Source of the DNA: Kosakonia pseudosacchari
GTDB taxonomy: Bacteria > Pseudomonadota > Gammaproteobacteria > Enterobacterales > Enterobacteriaceae
Length of the DNA stretch: 64,000 nt
NCBI RefSeq assembly: GCF_900184035.1
Contig: NZ_FXWP01000009.1
Coordinates: 620,001 to 684,000 of the forward strand
Reading direction: 5' to 3'
Part shown: one piece after another, positions 44,046 to 53,568 of the stretch
Layout of the letters: every line of letters starts with the position of its first letter
How positions within the stretch are numbered: position 1 is the stretch's first letter
The notes under the pieces: model-generated
Databases searched by the model: none
What the model saw: the letters and a program-made list of their open reading frames with translations, nothing else
Told to the model about the DNA's origin: nothing
Made by a program: the position numbers and the translations under genes

Positions 44046-44639
44046 TTATACTGGCAGTTGTGGCCAGTCGATATCCGGTGCGGTTGCAGTATCAATTGCA
44101 GTAATTTCGTCGATATAATCAAGCACCTTATTAAGCCTTGATTTTTCCGCATCTGTCAGCGTTCTCGCGGCCTGTAATTTCAACTGGATAACGCTGATTG
44201 ACTGCATCGCATTATCGATAAGTTGTTGCTGATAGCCCATGGCAACAGCCACCGCAGCAGCGTGCTGCGCTGCAATATCTGTTACCCATTCATCACCGCT
44301 CCAGTTGTCATATTGCGTGGATGGCGCAGCGGTAGTGAATCCCTCCTTAATTGCGCCGATGTAATGAACTCTGGACACGCTACGATCTGCCGTCGAATAC
44401 ACCGTTTCACCGCGATGGTCCTCTTTTTGTTCCCACACCACCCCGTTAAATACCGATACATACCCTTCATATGCCACGTCAGGTTCTGTATCTGTTGAAT
44501 AAGCTGGTAAACCGATGCCTATTGGCAAATATTCGACATTTGAACCGGTATACTCCCCCGTTTGTGAAGAGAAGTTGTAAACCACAATGTTTCCCGCCAC
44601 AGTGGCTATTTTGTTTTTATCCAGTACTGCTGAAGTCAT
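44046..44639 (-). CDS. Tail fibre assembly protein (Tfa/Mu U type)
   Basis: 197 residues. Chaperone for tail-fibre folding, related to lambda Tfa, e14 TfaE and Mu U. The C-terminal part (AMGYQQQLIDNAMQSISVIQ, then LDYIDEITAIDT and DIDWPQLP) is the typical Tfa ending. It starts at the TAATG overlap with the fibre gene, so the pair is coupled. Confidence 0.92.
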   Translation of the reverse strand: MTSAVLDKNKIATVAGNIVVYNFSSQTGEYTGSNVEYLPIGIGLPAYSTDTEPDVAYEGYVSVFNGVVWEQKEDHRGETVYSTADRSVSRVHYIGAIKEGFTTAAPSTQYDNWSGDEWVTDIAAQHAAAVAVAMGYQQQLIDNAMQSISVIQLKLQAARTLTDAEKSRLNKVLDYIDEITAIDTATAPDIDWPQLPV

Positions 44640-45502
44640 TACGCAGCCCTCACAATGTAGTTAAATGCGATGTTAACGGGACGGGTTTCTGTTGCTGTTC
44701 GGGCAACATTTGCAGCAGAAAAGTTAAGAGTGTTAGATCGTGTGTTGGTATTCACGTTTGAAGCGCTGAAGGTGCTCTCGGTCAACGCTCCCGTTGTAAA
44801 TGCCCCGGATGCACTAAATGCAATACCCTGCGTAAGGGAGGTTCCGGCAAGGTTCACTGTCCCTGTTATCGCCTGCAAGGCGTCAGTTTGAGTGCTGAGC
44901 AATGTACGTCCTGTATCAATGTTTTTCCCGTCATCCCAGCCACGAATAAACTGTCCACGCAAATCAGGTAAAACCAGACCTGGATATGCCAGGGCCAGTT
45001 TTGGATATTGCGCTGCTGTAAATGTCGATCCATTGCATTTAATCCAGCCTGCTGGCGCTGTAGATGTAGGCCACGGAATTGGCGTACCAACCGGCAGAGT
45101 TGAACCGTCTCCCAATCCAAGGTATGAGAGAAGGTTTGCAATAGAGGTCTGCGCGACTACGTTACGCCCGATATCTGTAAAATCGGACAGAGCTGCTGTA
45201 TCAGCTCCGTTAAAATAGGCCAGCTTATTAGCGGAACCGGTTAGTGCTGCGATGGCTGTCAGAGTCGCGTCGCGCGACTGAAATACAGTCTGTAATGCCG
45301 TCAACAGCTGATTGTGTTTCGTCTTATCAAGAACAATACCGGCATTTTCAACGATTCCGGCCAGTTCCTCCTGCAACATATCAAAGTAATCGTCATCCAG
45401 TTCTGTAGCAGGCGTACCGGTTTGCGGGTTCCCGCGGGTAAAGCCATTTTTGCCCAGGCCAAATTTGTCCACCTGTGCGGTGGGTGTATCAATACGATGC
45501 AT
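44639..45502 (-). CDS. Tail fibre protein with collar domain (Mu S type)
   Basis: 287 residues. The N-terminal part (VDKFGLGKNGFTRGNPQTGT, then LDDDYFDMLQEELAGIVE) attaches to the baseplate; the middle carries a phage tail-collar domain (PIPWPTSTAPAGWIKCNGST, YPGLVLPDLRGQFIRGWDDG); the C-terminal part is Ser/Thr/Asn-rich and ends TRPVNIAFNYIVRA, as in many receptor-binding fibres. It is short for a Mu S protein. Host range would be set here. Confidence 0.9.
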   Translation of the reverse strand: MHRIDTPTAQVDKFGLGKNGFTRGNPQTGTPATELDDDYFDMLQEELAGIVENAGIVLDKTKHNQLLTALQTVFQSRDATLTAIAALTGSANKLAYFNGADTAALSDFTDIGRNVVAQTSIANLLSYLGLGDGSTLPVGTPIPWPTSTAPAGWIKCNGSTFTAAQYPKLALAYPGLVLPDLRGQFIRGWDDGKNIDTGRTLLSTQTDALQAITGTVNLAGTSLTQGIAFSASGAFTTGALTESTFSASNVNTNTRSNTLNFSAANVARTATETRPVNIAFNYIVRAA

Positions 45503-45504
45503 GA

Positions 45505-46089
45505 TTACTCCGGATATTTAAAAACTACATAGGTATGAGAGGGGCACAGCTTTGTCAGTACGCACTCAACAACCGTGTCCCCCCACCAGCGCAATGGCGA
45601 GGCGCAGTTATCGGTACAGGTCATGGCATTAACATCGACTGACGCTGGCATATTGACCTGCCAGTAGTAGCGCCACTCCGGCGAATCAACCACTTCCGTA
45701 CAGGGCGAGATGCATTTGAACGGGCTTTTGATGTACCGGGTAATTGTTGCGCCCTTCTTCCCCAGCGCCTCAAGCTGCGCCAGATAGAATGCTTCGTTAA
45801 TCCCGCCGGCCAGATTGAGCTTTGCATCAAGCCGCCGCTGGCGCTGCCTGATTGTCTGGGTTCCTTCCGGGATGCACTCATCCGGTAAGCCTGCAATGCG
45901 CTCCCAGCGGTTGATAAGTTCGGTTGTGGTGCGCGGATCAATCTCATGCATCAGTGCATCTGCGCGCTGATGCACCCGAAGCAATGAGGGTGCCGCTCCT
46001 TTTACCGCCGGATCATCCGGTGACCATGCCGGACCAGGCGGCAGAAGTGCCGACAGCAGGCTGATGTAATCGTCACGGGTTACAGCCAT
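45505..46089 (-). CDS. Tail baseplate protein, Mu gp48 / YmfQ family (DUF2313)
   Basis: 194 residues matching the YmfQ family found in e14 and Mu: [56 protein letters not shown] and YYWQVNMP. It helps join tail fibres to the baseplate wedge. It overlaps the previous baseplate gene by about ten bases. Confidence 0.92.
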   Translation of the reverse strand: MAVTRDDYISLLSALLPPGPAWSPDDPAVKGAAPSLLRVHQRADALMHEIDPRTTTELINRWERIAGLPDECIPEGTQTIRQRQRRLDAKLNLAGGINEAFYLAQLEALGKKGATITRYIKSPFKCISPCTEVVDSPEWRYYWQVNMPASVDVNAMTCTDNCASPLRWWGDTVVECVLTKLCPSHTYVVFKYPE

Positions 46090-47138
46090 GTAATAGCCCC
46101 CAGCACCGCCAGCTCGTTTTTCGCAATCGCAATATCCGCCGCAGGTGAAACCAGCGTGTGGCTGTGCTCACCGGTGGCGACAGATATCGCTTCGTTGATG
46201 CGGGAGAGTTCAAGCAGCCCATCCGGGTAGCCATCACGCTGCAGGAACGCCCGGAGCTCCGCTTCAACCGCGGCGCGTACTGCCCCGGTATCAGGATTAA
46301 GGTCGATAGTGAAACTGATAACCTTCGGCGCGGCAGTAAACACATACAGTGCCGAACCTGCCACCGGAGCCAGCGGCGCGATATGCTCCTGTACCGCAGC
46401 AACCGTGGTTTCATCAAGGATCGGATTGACTAAATCACTACTGGCCACCAGCACGCCTACGGTGCCAGTGCCCATCCAGTGACGATACGTCCAGGCGCGG
46501 GAGACGCCGGAAACCTCTTTCGCCCAGACAATGTAATCCCCGTCGGCACCACCGAGCGGCGTCCAGTAATAACGCTCGAGCACGCGGGCACGCCAGGTCT
46601 CAAGGTCTTCCGTATCAAATCCGCCGGTGATCGTGTCCGCGACGCCGCCGGAAGGCAGGCCGGAGACAGGCGTCACCAGTACCAGAGCTGTGCCGTCGTC
46701 TGCGTTGCCTGTGGCACCTGGTGTATTGCAGACAACAGGAAGCCGCAGCACGCCGCCCGCGCTGGTCGCATCAGCGACAGCCGTATACTGTACGAGGTCA
46801 TCACGCTGAATAACGGCCCCGGCATTGACCGTGATGTTGCTGACCACACCCTCCCACCGCATATAGCCGGTGGCGGCTGTGGCGTTTTTTCGCGGACAGC
46901 GCTTCATCGCAGCATGCCGCGCAAGCCAGGCTTCATCGCAGAGATCCGGCAGCATGTTCATCGCCAGATAATCAATGTAACCATAGACCGTGTGCAGTGC
47001 CGCGGCGTAAACCTTCGCCCTAACATCCTCATCCATTCGGCGCAGCGTGTCGCTCACATCCAGCATCGAAAAAAGGTCGGTGCGGATCATGCTGATATTT
47101 TCGGCCAGCGTCGGCCGCTGAAATTCACTGTCCGGCAT
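46080..47138 (-). CDS. Baseplate J-like protein (Mu gp47)
   Basis: 352 residues. Baseplate wedge component of contractile tails: [40 protein letters not shown] and [20 protein letters not shown] are typical of the J family. It is coupled by overlap to the gp46-like gene before it and the gp48-like gene after it. Confidence 0.93.
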   Translation of the reverse strand: MPDSEFQRPTLAENISMIRTDLFSMLDVSDTLRRMDEDVRAKVYAAALHTVYGYIDYLAMNMLPDLCDEAWLARHAAMKRCPRKNATAATGYMRWEGVVSNITVNAGAVIQRDDLVQYTAVADATSAGGVLRLPVVCNTPGATGNADDGTALVLVTPVSGLPSGGVADTITGGFDTEDLETWRARVLERYYWTPLGGADGDYIVWAKEVSGVSRAWTYRHWMGTGTVGVLVASSDLVNPILDETTVAAVQEHIAPLAPVAGSALYVFTAAPKVISFTIDLNPDTGAVRAAVEAELRAFLQRDGYPDGLLELSRINEAISVATGEHSHTLVSPAADIAIAKNELAVLGAITWL

Positions 47139-47550
47139 CTGTGATCGCGCTCCATAAATCGTTAAATGAAATTGTCACCGGCCCGTCACGGCGCCACAGC
47201 GTGATGCTGTTTGCCAGTTCACTGATACCGGTGCGCTGAATATCCAGGTCAATGCGTGACACCACCCCGTCGTCGATAAGCCACTGGAGGCTTTCACGGA
47301 TATAGACCCGCACAGTCTGAACGAGCTGGTTGGTCAGTTTGCTGCGCTGCAGCAGCCAGAGGCGGGAGCCGTAGCGATCGTTCTGTACGGCGGGGAATGA
47401 GTCACCCCACCACCCCATCGGCACGTCAGCGTTATCGTCGGGTTCGGCGCGGCGCCACGTAAAAAGAGAAATCACCACGGCGCGGGTCAGCATATCCGGT
47501 TGCGCACTGGCGCTTACCCGCTGCCCGTTTACTGTCAGCCAGAGCTCCAT
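47125..47550 (-). CDS. Baseplate protein, Mu gp46 family
   Basis: 141 residues of the phage GP46 family (VVISLFTWRRAEPDDNADVP, GWWGDSFPAVQNDRYGSRLW, LLQRSKLTNQLVQTVRVYIR). A T4 gp25/W-like wedge element of the contractile baseplate. Ends overlap both neighbours. Confidence 0.92.
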   Translation of the reverse strand: MELWLTVNGQRVSASAQPDMLTRAVVISLFTWRRAEPDDNADVPMGWWGDSFPAVQNDRYGSRLWLLQRSKLTNQLVQTVRVYIRESLQWLIDDGVVSRIDLDIQRTGISELANSITLWRRDGPVTISFNDLWSAITDAGQ

Positions 47551-48098
47551 TACGCCTCCATCGGTGTGGTCGGGGTATCTGTGTTATTGCCCTGCCCGTT
47601 TTCTTTGTGCCGGTGTCCGTTATAGGCGATGCGCATGCCGGCCATTGTCTGTCCGTTGCTGTCGCACAGATCCTTAATCTGGCCGGTGGCTTCAATATCC
47701 ATTTCAAAACGTGCCTTCGGGGCGTTTTTGAAAATAATCGGGTGACCGCCGCCATCAACAACGATCCCGGCGCGGGTAAGCATCACGGACTGACCCTGGT
47801 CGTCGTAAAACGCCACTTCACCGGCGGCAAGGCCCTTAATCCGGTACCGGCGATCTGAAACCACCACTGCCACGGCATGTGAGCGGTCAGCATCGGGAAA
47901 AAGAAGTACCGCTTCCGCGCCGGATGTGGCGCGGGATGTAAAGCCGTATGGCTCTATATGCTCAATCCCGGATTTCTCTTCGCCTGCAATCATGGAAACA
48001 TCGACGGTCTGACACTTCGTGGCGGCGTTCACGCTGCCAATAACCGCCCGCGCAATAAGACTCTGTACCTGCCGTTGCAGGCTCTGCAGTGCACGCAT
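47550..48098 (-). CDS. Baseplate assembly protein V / spike (Mu gp45)
   Basis: 182 residues. The central OB-fold-like part and the repeating beta strands near the C-terminus (TGQIKDLCDSNGQTMAGMRI followed by AYNGHRHKENGQGNN) match Mu gp45, the membrane-piercing spike of the tail. The late His pair could bind the metal ion found at spike tips. Start and stop overlap adjacent genes by one base. Confidence 0.92.
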   Translation of the reverse strand: MRALQSLQRQVQSLIARAVIGSVNAATKCQTVDVSMIAGEEKSGIEHIEPYGFTSRATSGAEAVLLFPDADRSHAVAVVVSDRRYRIKGLAAGEVAFYDDQGQSVMLTRAGIVVDGGGHPIIFKNAPKARFEMDIEATGQIKDLCDSNGQTMAGMRIAYNGHRHKENGQGNNTDTPTTPMEA

Positions 48099-49168
48099 CA
48101 GAAAGGGTCCTTGTCAGAGGATTTTTTACGTTTCTTCGGATCTTTTGGTTCCGGCAGATACGCATCCGGCGGGCCAATACGCAGTTCAGCGAGTGTGCCG
48201 CCGCGGTCTTTGATGAAGGACACTTCCGAGATAAGCATTTCGCGGTTATCGAAACCGCAAACGGGATCAAACACAATGACGCGCTGGTTAGGCTGCCACA
48301 GTGTGCCGTCACCCTGCCGCCAGCCCCATACTGTGTAGGTTGTCTCATCCGTGCGCGCTGCCCGCTGACGGGCTTCAAACTCAGCGCGGGCAATGCAGCT
48401 TGCCCCCGTTGCCTGCCCGGTCTGCTGGACTGCCATCGGACGATAACGGGAGATACCCGCATCCGTCGTTTTCGCGCGCAGTGCCGACGTGGTGGCTGCG
48501 CCAAAGTCGTCATCATTACCTGACCGCTGGCCGCTGACCTGATAGGTGGAAAACCGCTCCCGGATGCTTTTCTCGGTGTCGCAACTGATGATGTTCTGCC
48601 CGAGCACCAGCGCCGTGGTGGCACGGGTGGAGCCGACGCCGCCGATAACCAGCCTGCCGCGCGGGTCGTCATACGCCAGCGCCTGCTGCTTACCCAGCAT
48701 TTTGTTCAGCACTTCGATAACCGTTTCACCGTGATCAGGCTGCACGCCGGGTATCACACCGGCGGGCGCACCGGAATTCACCACCTCGATACCGAAGGGT
48801 TTCGCCAGCGCGGCAGCAACCTGAACCAGCGACTGGCCATTGAACTGCGTCGGCTCTGCGGCACAGTCGATGAGGTCCGCCGTGAGGCTGCGACCACTGA
48901 TACCGGTGCTGACTGACTGGGCGTCGTAGCGCACAGGGGTTGCTTCAACCCAGCCGGTCATCACCAGATCATCACCAATCAGCACCTCAACTTTTGCACC
49001 GTTCCTGATGCGCGGCTGTAACGATTTTGAATCATCACCGCCGGGCCATTCGCGGGTGATTTCCACGCTGAAATCGCGCGCCAGACGTTCAATCCCGGCG
49101 CCGATACGCACCGACGTCCAGCCGCCCCACTCCCGCCCGTCGACACGCAGCGTTACGTTATCGTTCAT
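48098..49168 (-). CDS. Baseplate hub protein (Mu P/gp44, late control D-like)
   Basis: 356 residues. N-terminal VTLRVDGREWGGWTSVRIGA and the sections GATVE-like NGAKVEVLIGDDLVMTGWVE and LIDCAAEPTQFNGQSLVQVA fit the hub family of contractile tails. The C-terminal tail is highly basic (KDPKKRKKSSDKDP). Overlaps the DNA-circularisation gene by four bases. Confidence 0.92.
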   Translation of the reverse strand: MNDNVTLRVDGREWGGWTSVRIGAGIERLARDFSVEITREWPGGDDSKSLQPRIRNGAKVEVLIGDDLVMTGWVEATPVRYDAQSVSTGISGRSLTADLIDCAAEPTQFNGQSLVQVAAALAKPFGIEVVNSGAPAGVIPGVQPDHGETVIEVLNKMLGKQQALAYDDPRGRLVIGGVGSTRATTALVLGQNIISCDTEKSIRERFSTYQVSGQRSGNDDDFGAATTSALRAKTTDAGISRYRPMAVQQTGQATGASCIARAEFEARQRAARTDETTYTVWGWRQGDGTLWQPNQRVIVFDPVCGFDNREMLISEVSFIKDRGGTLAELRIGPPDAYLPEPKDPKKRKKSSDKDPF

Positions 49169-50466
49169 TGCAAAGGCACCCTCAGTTCTTCGGCAGGGAC
49201 AAAGCCGGGATGGGCAATCGCGTTTCTGCGGATAATGTCGCTGTCCCGCGTGGCGTTGTCATACCAGGCTGCAGCCAGCACCAGTGCGGGCGTCACCTCG
49301 TCTGGCGTGCGGATAACCGTTCTCTGTGTCTGCTGTAGACGGTCTTTGATATCCGCATTCAGATCGGCTTTAACCCGGCGCAGCGCAAGAAAAAGCTGAT
49401 CGTCGTCAGTGCGGGCCATCTCTTTATCAATCGTCTGGTTCAGCGTGTCGCGGATATCAACCAGATCTTCCCAGGCCGGCAAGGCTTCCGGGCTGGTTGC
49501 CGGCGGGGCATTATTCAAAGCGGGATGAGACACCGCTGGCCAGCCGGCAGGCTGGCTGCTGTCAGTCACACTGGATGCTTTTGGCGCCGGGAGATTTGTC
49601 ACGGCGTAAGCGGCTTCACTGATCGCCGTGGTACGGATAGCGCTGGCGACATAATTGCGCTGCCGGATCCGGTTTCGGGTTGTCGTACTGTCTGTCTTCC
49701 AGATGCCGCGTGGCGCAAGGTCACTCCCCAGCGTAATGCCGGAAAAGTTTTTAATCATCGTGTAGAGATCGCCGGCGTTTCCTGACAGGCGTTTCCCGGC
49801 GCGCCACATGGTCTGCAGCGCTTCAACGAAACCTTTACCGGAGAACGGAGGCGGCAACAGGACGGAGATATCCCCCTGCATTGCTCTGGCGGCGGCTGAA
49901 ATCGCGACGTCGACCATTTTCATTTTGTCGGACACAAAACCGACCATGCTGGTCGCATCGTCAATAACACCGGCCTGAACAAAGTCAGGCATACCGTCCA
50001 TGCCGAACTGCTCAAACCCCGTACTGATGCAGTCATCGAGTGCGGAACAGGATGTGGTCAGATTTTGGGCTGTCGCCGCGCCGGAGGTCGGGTAAGAGAG
50101 TTCCCCGGCCTCAACGAAACGCAGGTCGAAGCGCACCATGCGCCCTTCACTGGTGGTGGTGGCGACGCGTATTTCGCCATCAACGCAGACTTTCAGCTCA
50201 CCATAAGACGGATGCACCAGTGTGCCGGGGCCGGGTTTGTTCAGCGCCTCGATAAGCCGATCGCGCTGCTCATAGCAGTCATCACCGATCACATACGCCG
50301 AAATCGACGGCCGCATGGTCACTTTACCAAGGTCTTCGGTGTACGGCTTGTCGCGGTTCGGGTATTCGTGTGTCTCAACACGGCGCCCCACACCCGCGCT
50401 TTCTTCTTCAACTTTAAATTTCACGCCGCGAAACGACGCATCAACAAGCCTGTCTTTCCACGCCAT
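49165..50466 (-). CDS. DNA circularisation / tail protein (Mu N/gp43)
   Basis: 433 residues; the N-terminal DNA_circ_N-type domain is clear (WKDRLVDASFRGVKFKVEEE, RVETHEYPNRDKPYTEDLGK, RPSISAYVIGDDCYEQRDRL). In Mu, N is a tail/baseplate protein implicated in circularising injected DNA. The moron gene and its terminator separate it from the tape measure, so it may have its own expression level. Confidence 0.93.
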   Translation of the reverse strand: MAWKDRLVDASFRGVKFKVEEESAGVGRRVETHEYPNRDKPYTEDLGKVTMRPSISAYVIGDDCYEQRDRLIEALNKPGPGTLVHPSYGELKVCVDGEIRVATTTSEGRMVRFDLRFVEAGELSYPTSGAATAQNLTTSCSALDDCISTGFEQFGMDGMPDFVQAGVIDDATSMVGFVSDKMKMVDVAISAAARAMQGDISVLLPPPFSGKGFVEALQTMWRAGKRLSGNAGDLYTMIKNFSGITLGSDLAPRGIWKTDSTTTRNRIRQRNYVASAIRTTAISEAAYAVTNLPAPKASSVTDSSQPAGWPAVSHPALNNAPPATSPEALPAWEDLVDIRDTLNQTIDKEMARTDDDQLFLALRRVKADLNADIKDRLQQTQRTVIRTPDEVTPALVLAAAWYDNATRDSDIIRRNAIAHPGFVPAEELRVPLQ

Positions 50467-50481
50467 AATTTCTCCGGGTAT

Positions 50482-50508
50482 AAAAAAACCCGCCTGAGCG
50501 GGTTTTTT
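50482..50508 (-). terminator. Terminator between the moron and the circularisation gene
   Basis: CCCGC-CTGA-GCGGG with A/T runs of six to seven on both sides. On the minus strand it ends the 50519-50971 gene, in the middle of the tail operon. Confidence 0.85.
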
Positions 50509-50518
50509 GTAGGTATTC

Positions 50519-50971
50519 TTAACTAGGGATGACGACTTTACATTTAATCCATTTTATATCGGACTCACCATTTTTGATTACTCCTGCCTTAACATTATTC
50601 CCTTTCGTTAGATCTATAAAAAATTGACCATTAGGCATCGGCATTGTAAATGAAAAACCTATAACGGCGCCTGATGCAAAATCTCCATTTTCAAATATGG
50701 TTTCAATTAAAGAAATTTTTACAGGGTTAATTTCCTGATCTTTAAAAACAAAAACACCGTTTGTTTTCCCAGAGTCATAGGATGCTTGCTTTATTAAAAG
50801 CCGTCCACTGCCAGACTCTGCTGGGCATGAAATGCCAATAGAAGTAGATATATCTTTCTCGCTGTCTGCTGACATTTTCACTTCCTTTATGAAATTACCA
50901 GTCAGATCGTTTTTTGCAAAAACAGAGAATGGAATAAAAAAAACAATAAATGCCATACAATAACGATTCAT
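50519..50971 (-). CDS. Secreted moron protein of unknown function
   Basis: 150 residues with a signal peptide (RYCMAFIVFFIPFSVFA, cleaved before KNDLTG) and a beta-rich mature part with two Cys (GISCPAESGSG, IKCKVVIP). Lower GC than the flanking tail genes. A possible promoter on the minus strand is TTGTAG (51016-51011), 17 bases, TCTATT (50993-50988); GAGG precedes the ATG; a terminator follows. This self-contained unit between tape measure and Mu-N genes is a classic moron position. No family recognised; an envelope-acting lysogen function is plausible but not shown. Confidence 0.75.
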   Translation of the reverse strand: MNRYCMAFIVFFIPFSVFAKNDLTGNFIKEVKMSADSEKDISTSIGISCPAESGSGRLLIKQASYDSGKTNGVFVFKDQEINPVKISLIETIFENGDFASGAVIGFSFTMPMPNGQFFIDLTKGNNVKAGVIKNGESDIKWIKCKVVIPS

Positions 50972-51025
50972 TACGAACCTCGCGGGTAATAGACGACATT
51001 GGATAACCGCCTACAATATTTACAT

Positions 51026-52807
51026 TTAGCGTGCGAAATTCCAACCAGACATGCTGGTATATCCTACATCTGTATTTACGTTCATCCCTGTACCTTGTAC
51101 CTCAGTCACTTTAATACCGGGAGGGGCGTCTTTGAACTGAACGGTGACAGTCCCATTAGACTTCTGAGAAACGGGCTTTATGCCGTAAGGATTATATCCC
51201 TGACTGGCAACGCCAGTGCCATACGCGCCATAACCACCAGCCCCCCATTGCGCTGAATTCATTGCCTTGACCGTATCTGTAGCCTCATCGGTAAACCATG
51301 AGATAATCGGTTGCAGCTTGTCCCACATATCCTGGAACCATTTAACTATCGGCCCCCAGTTTTTTACAACAATGCCAAGCGGCGTCCATCCAAACACTTT
51401 TTTAATAATTTCCCAGCCGGTTTCGAAATAAGGACTCACGGTATCCCACAGTTTTTTGAAGTAGGGGCCGATAACATCCCAGTTCGAAATGATGAGTCCC
51501 GCCGCTACCGCTATGGCCCGTACAATTAATCCAATGGGTGACATCGTTGTAACGGCTGAGAAAATTTTCATAGCCATACTCGCCCCGGTGATCGCCAGGC
51601 GTAAAGTAACCAGACCTGCCGCCGCACCGAGTAACGAAGTAACAACCCTTGGATTCTGAGCAATAAAATCAGTTGTTTTCTGGATGAACGGCATGAAGGC
51701 TTTCACACCATCATTTATAGAGGGTAGCAATGCATTACCTAACGCTACTCCGGCATGGGTCGCCTGATTCTGTAAAAGCTGTAACTGGTTAGCCGTAGTA
51801 GCCGCCCTGGCTGTATATTCCTTCTGCATTGATCCGGAGTACTGTGTTGCATCTCCAACCATTCCGAAGTTCTTTTTAAGAAGATCCAGATTGGTGAGTA
51901 ACGGGGCAATAGCGCCAATGGACTCTTTCCCGAACAGGGTGTTAAGTGCTGCTGACTGCCTTGATTTATCAAGCTTGCCGATGCTTTGCAGTACTTTGAT
52001 GATCGTTCCCTGGGCATCCTTCTGCATGGATACGGCCAGTTCCTTCGAAGACAGACCTAACGCTTTAAATCCGTCCTGCTGCTGTTTAGTCGCGCTCTTG
52101 CCGGCAGTCAGGCTTAGCATAAAGTTTTTGATACCTGTTGCGGCGATTTCCTGCTCAACCCCGACGCCCGCCATCGTCGCGCCCAGCGCGGCTATCTGTC
52201 CTGATGCAACCCCGGCCACAGAACCCAGCGGACCAATACGCGTTACGATATCGGAAATCTGTTGCGCGTTTGCGGCACCATTGTTCGACAGATAGTTAAT
52301 CTTGTCGGCCAGCGCCACTACTTCGCCCTGCGTCATTTTGAAAGATGTACGCCACTTCGCCATCATATCGCCGGATTGCTCAGCGCTCTGATCAAACGCT
52401 ATCCCCATTTTGAGAGCATCTTCAGCAAAAGCCTGAAGCTCATTTCTGGCGATCCCTGCCTGCCCACCTGCGGCAACAAGTTTAGCGATATCGCCAGCAG
52501 CCATTGGCAGACGATCGGACATTTTCAGTATGTCCTCACCCATCTGTTTGAACTGCCCTGGAGTGTCAAAATCTACAACCTTACGAACATCGGCCATCTG
52601 CGATTCGAAATCAATGGCCGCTTTTGCACCAGCGATAAGAGGGGCGGCAAACGCGCCGCCCCCAATCAGATCCCCCAGAGAAAAACCATCCATTCCACTG
52701 GCTTTAATCCGTTTCTGGAATCCACTGATCTTTTTTTGCATAGACGATAAGGCAGGAGAAAGCTTATCGACGCCAGTGATTAGCGCTTTCAGTTCAAATT
52801 CAGCCAT
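51026..52807 (-). CDS. Tail tape-measure protein (Mu gp42)
   Basis: 593 residues. TP901-type domain in the first half (FEAELKAL-like start MAEFELKALITGVDKLSPAL, then AKAAIDFESQMADVRKVVDF and ITGATMAGVGVEQ-type segments), hydrophobic helices around residues 380-450, and a low-complexity C-terminus rich in Gly/Tyr/Asn. It sets tail length, here short for a Mu-like tail. Its ATG overlaps the end of the frameshifted 41-like ORF by eight bases. Confidence 0.92.
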   Translation of the reverse strand: MAEFELKALITGVDKLSPALSSMQKKISGFQKRIKASGMDGFSLGDLIGGGAFAAPLIAGAKAAIDFESQMADVRKVVDFDTPGQFKQMGEDILKMSDRLPMAAGDIAKLVAAGGQAGIARNELQAFAEDALKMGIAFDQSAEQSGDMMAKWRTSFKMTQGEVVALADKINYLSNNGAANAQQISDIVTRIGPLGSVAGVASGQIAALGATMAGVGVEQEIAATGIKNFMLSLTAGKSATKQQQDGFKALGLSSKELAVSMQKDAQGTIIKVLQSIGKLDKSRQSAALNTLFGKESIGAIAPLLTNLDLLKKNFGMVGDATQYSGSMQKEYTARAATTANQLQLLQNQATHAGVALGNALLPSINDGVKAFMPFIQKTTDFIAQNPRVVTSLLGAAAGLVTLRLAITGASMAMKIFSAVTTMSPIGLIVRAIAVAAGLIISNWDVIGPYFKKLWDTVSPYFETGWEIIKKVFGWTPLGIVVKNWGPIVKWFQDMWDKLQPIISWFTDEATDTVKAMNSAQWGAGGYGAYGTGVASQGYNPYGIKPVSQKSNGTVTVQFKDAPPGIKVTEVQGTGMNVNTDVGYTSMSGWNFAR

Positions 52808-53215
52808 CAGCGTTTTCCGTGTTAATCCGGTTTGCGTGGAATGCGAGAAGTTTCAGTACACTTAACGGCTCACACAGCAAATCAAGGGGGTTTATTCGCC
52901 AGTATCTGGCGCAATTGAAGTAATCGTTCAGGATTTGTCCGGCGTCGACGTCCCGAGGAAAAAACCAGCCACCTCCCAGCTAATCGTATTCAGATCCGCA
53001 GGAGACATGGTATCGACGGAGCTTGGCGGAATATTGCCAAGGCGCGCAATATATTTCGCCACCACACCTGCATCGAGCCTGACGCCAGCATCCCCCGTGG
53101 TGACGTACGGGAAGCCAAGCTCGCGGACATCCTTGCCGGTTGGCTCGCGAAGCTCAAGAACGCTGATCGTTTCACCATGTGCCTGAATCGGCTTTGTCAG
53201 TACAAGTTCGCTCAC
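52800..53215 (-). CDS. Tail-assembly protein extended by programmed -1 frameshift
   Basis: The 41-like gene contains T TTT TTC (minus strand, 52964-52958) in the right phase for -1 slippage. Slipping there continues as FFPRDVDAGQILNDYFNCAR then YWRINPLDLLCEPLSVLKLL then AFHANRINTENADG and a stop at 52802-52800, inside the tape-measure start. The product would be about 138 residues (86 shared plus 52 unique). The unique part resembles the C-terminal extension of the G-T/E-E' type chaperones that bind the tape measure in many long-tailed phages. Frame and site are seen directly; that slippage occurs is inference from phage biology. Confidence 0.78.
52928..53215 (-). CDS. Tail assembly protein, Mu gp41 type (unshifted form)
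   Basis: 95 residues (LTKPIQAHGETISVLELREP, GKDVRELGFPYVT, LGNIPPSSVDTMSPADLNTI), the usual short tail-assembly chaperone between tube and tape measure. Its start overlaps the tube stop (ATGA). It is the more abundant product expected from the frameshifting gene. Confidence 0.9.
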   Translation of the reverse strand: MSELVLTKPIQAHGETISVLELREPTGKDVRELGFPYVTTGDAGVRLDAGVVAKYIARLGNIPPSSVDTMSPADLNTISWEVAGFFLGTSTPDKS

Positions 53216-53568
53216 TGGTAATCTCCTTCTTCTCCGTGGAATTCAAGATCTGCCGTACCTTCTTCGGCGTTGTGGTTTGCTTCGCCATGAAGCCAGGCGG
53301 ACGACAACACGTAGACCTGCCCGTTCGCCAGTTCGGCGGTAATGGTCATCTGATCCGACGTGGTAATTTTATTGACAGGAAAATCCTTTGGGACTTTGAA
53401 GGTCCCTTTGACGTAGGGCGCGCGGTGTGTCTCCTTACGATCCACAGAGCCATCCAGGCCAATCACATCGTCATTGACCGTCCTGTTCATCGGCACTTCA
53501 ATGCCGCCGGTCAGGGACAACTGAAGCCCGTCAATTTTGAAATAACAGGTGCCACCAATACGGGACAT
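53212..53568 (-). CDS. Tail tube protein (Mu M)
   Basis: 118 residues. The order sheath-tube-41-tape measure is diagnostic, and the protein has the family blocks GTCYFKIDGLQLSLTGGIEV and LANGQVYVLSSAWLHGEANH. Forms the rigid inner tube through which DNA passes. Overlaps both neighbours. Confidence 0.93.
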   Translation of the reverse strand: MSRIGGTCYFKIDGLQLSLTGGIEVPMNRTVNDDVIGLDGSVDRKETHRAPYVKGTFKVPKDFPVNKITTSDQMTITAELANGQVYVLSSAWLHGEANHNAEEGTADLEFHGEEGDYQ

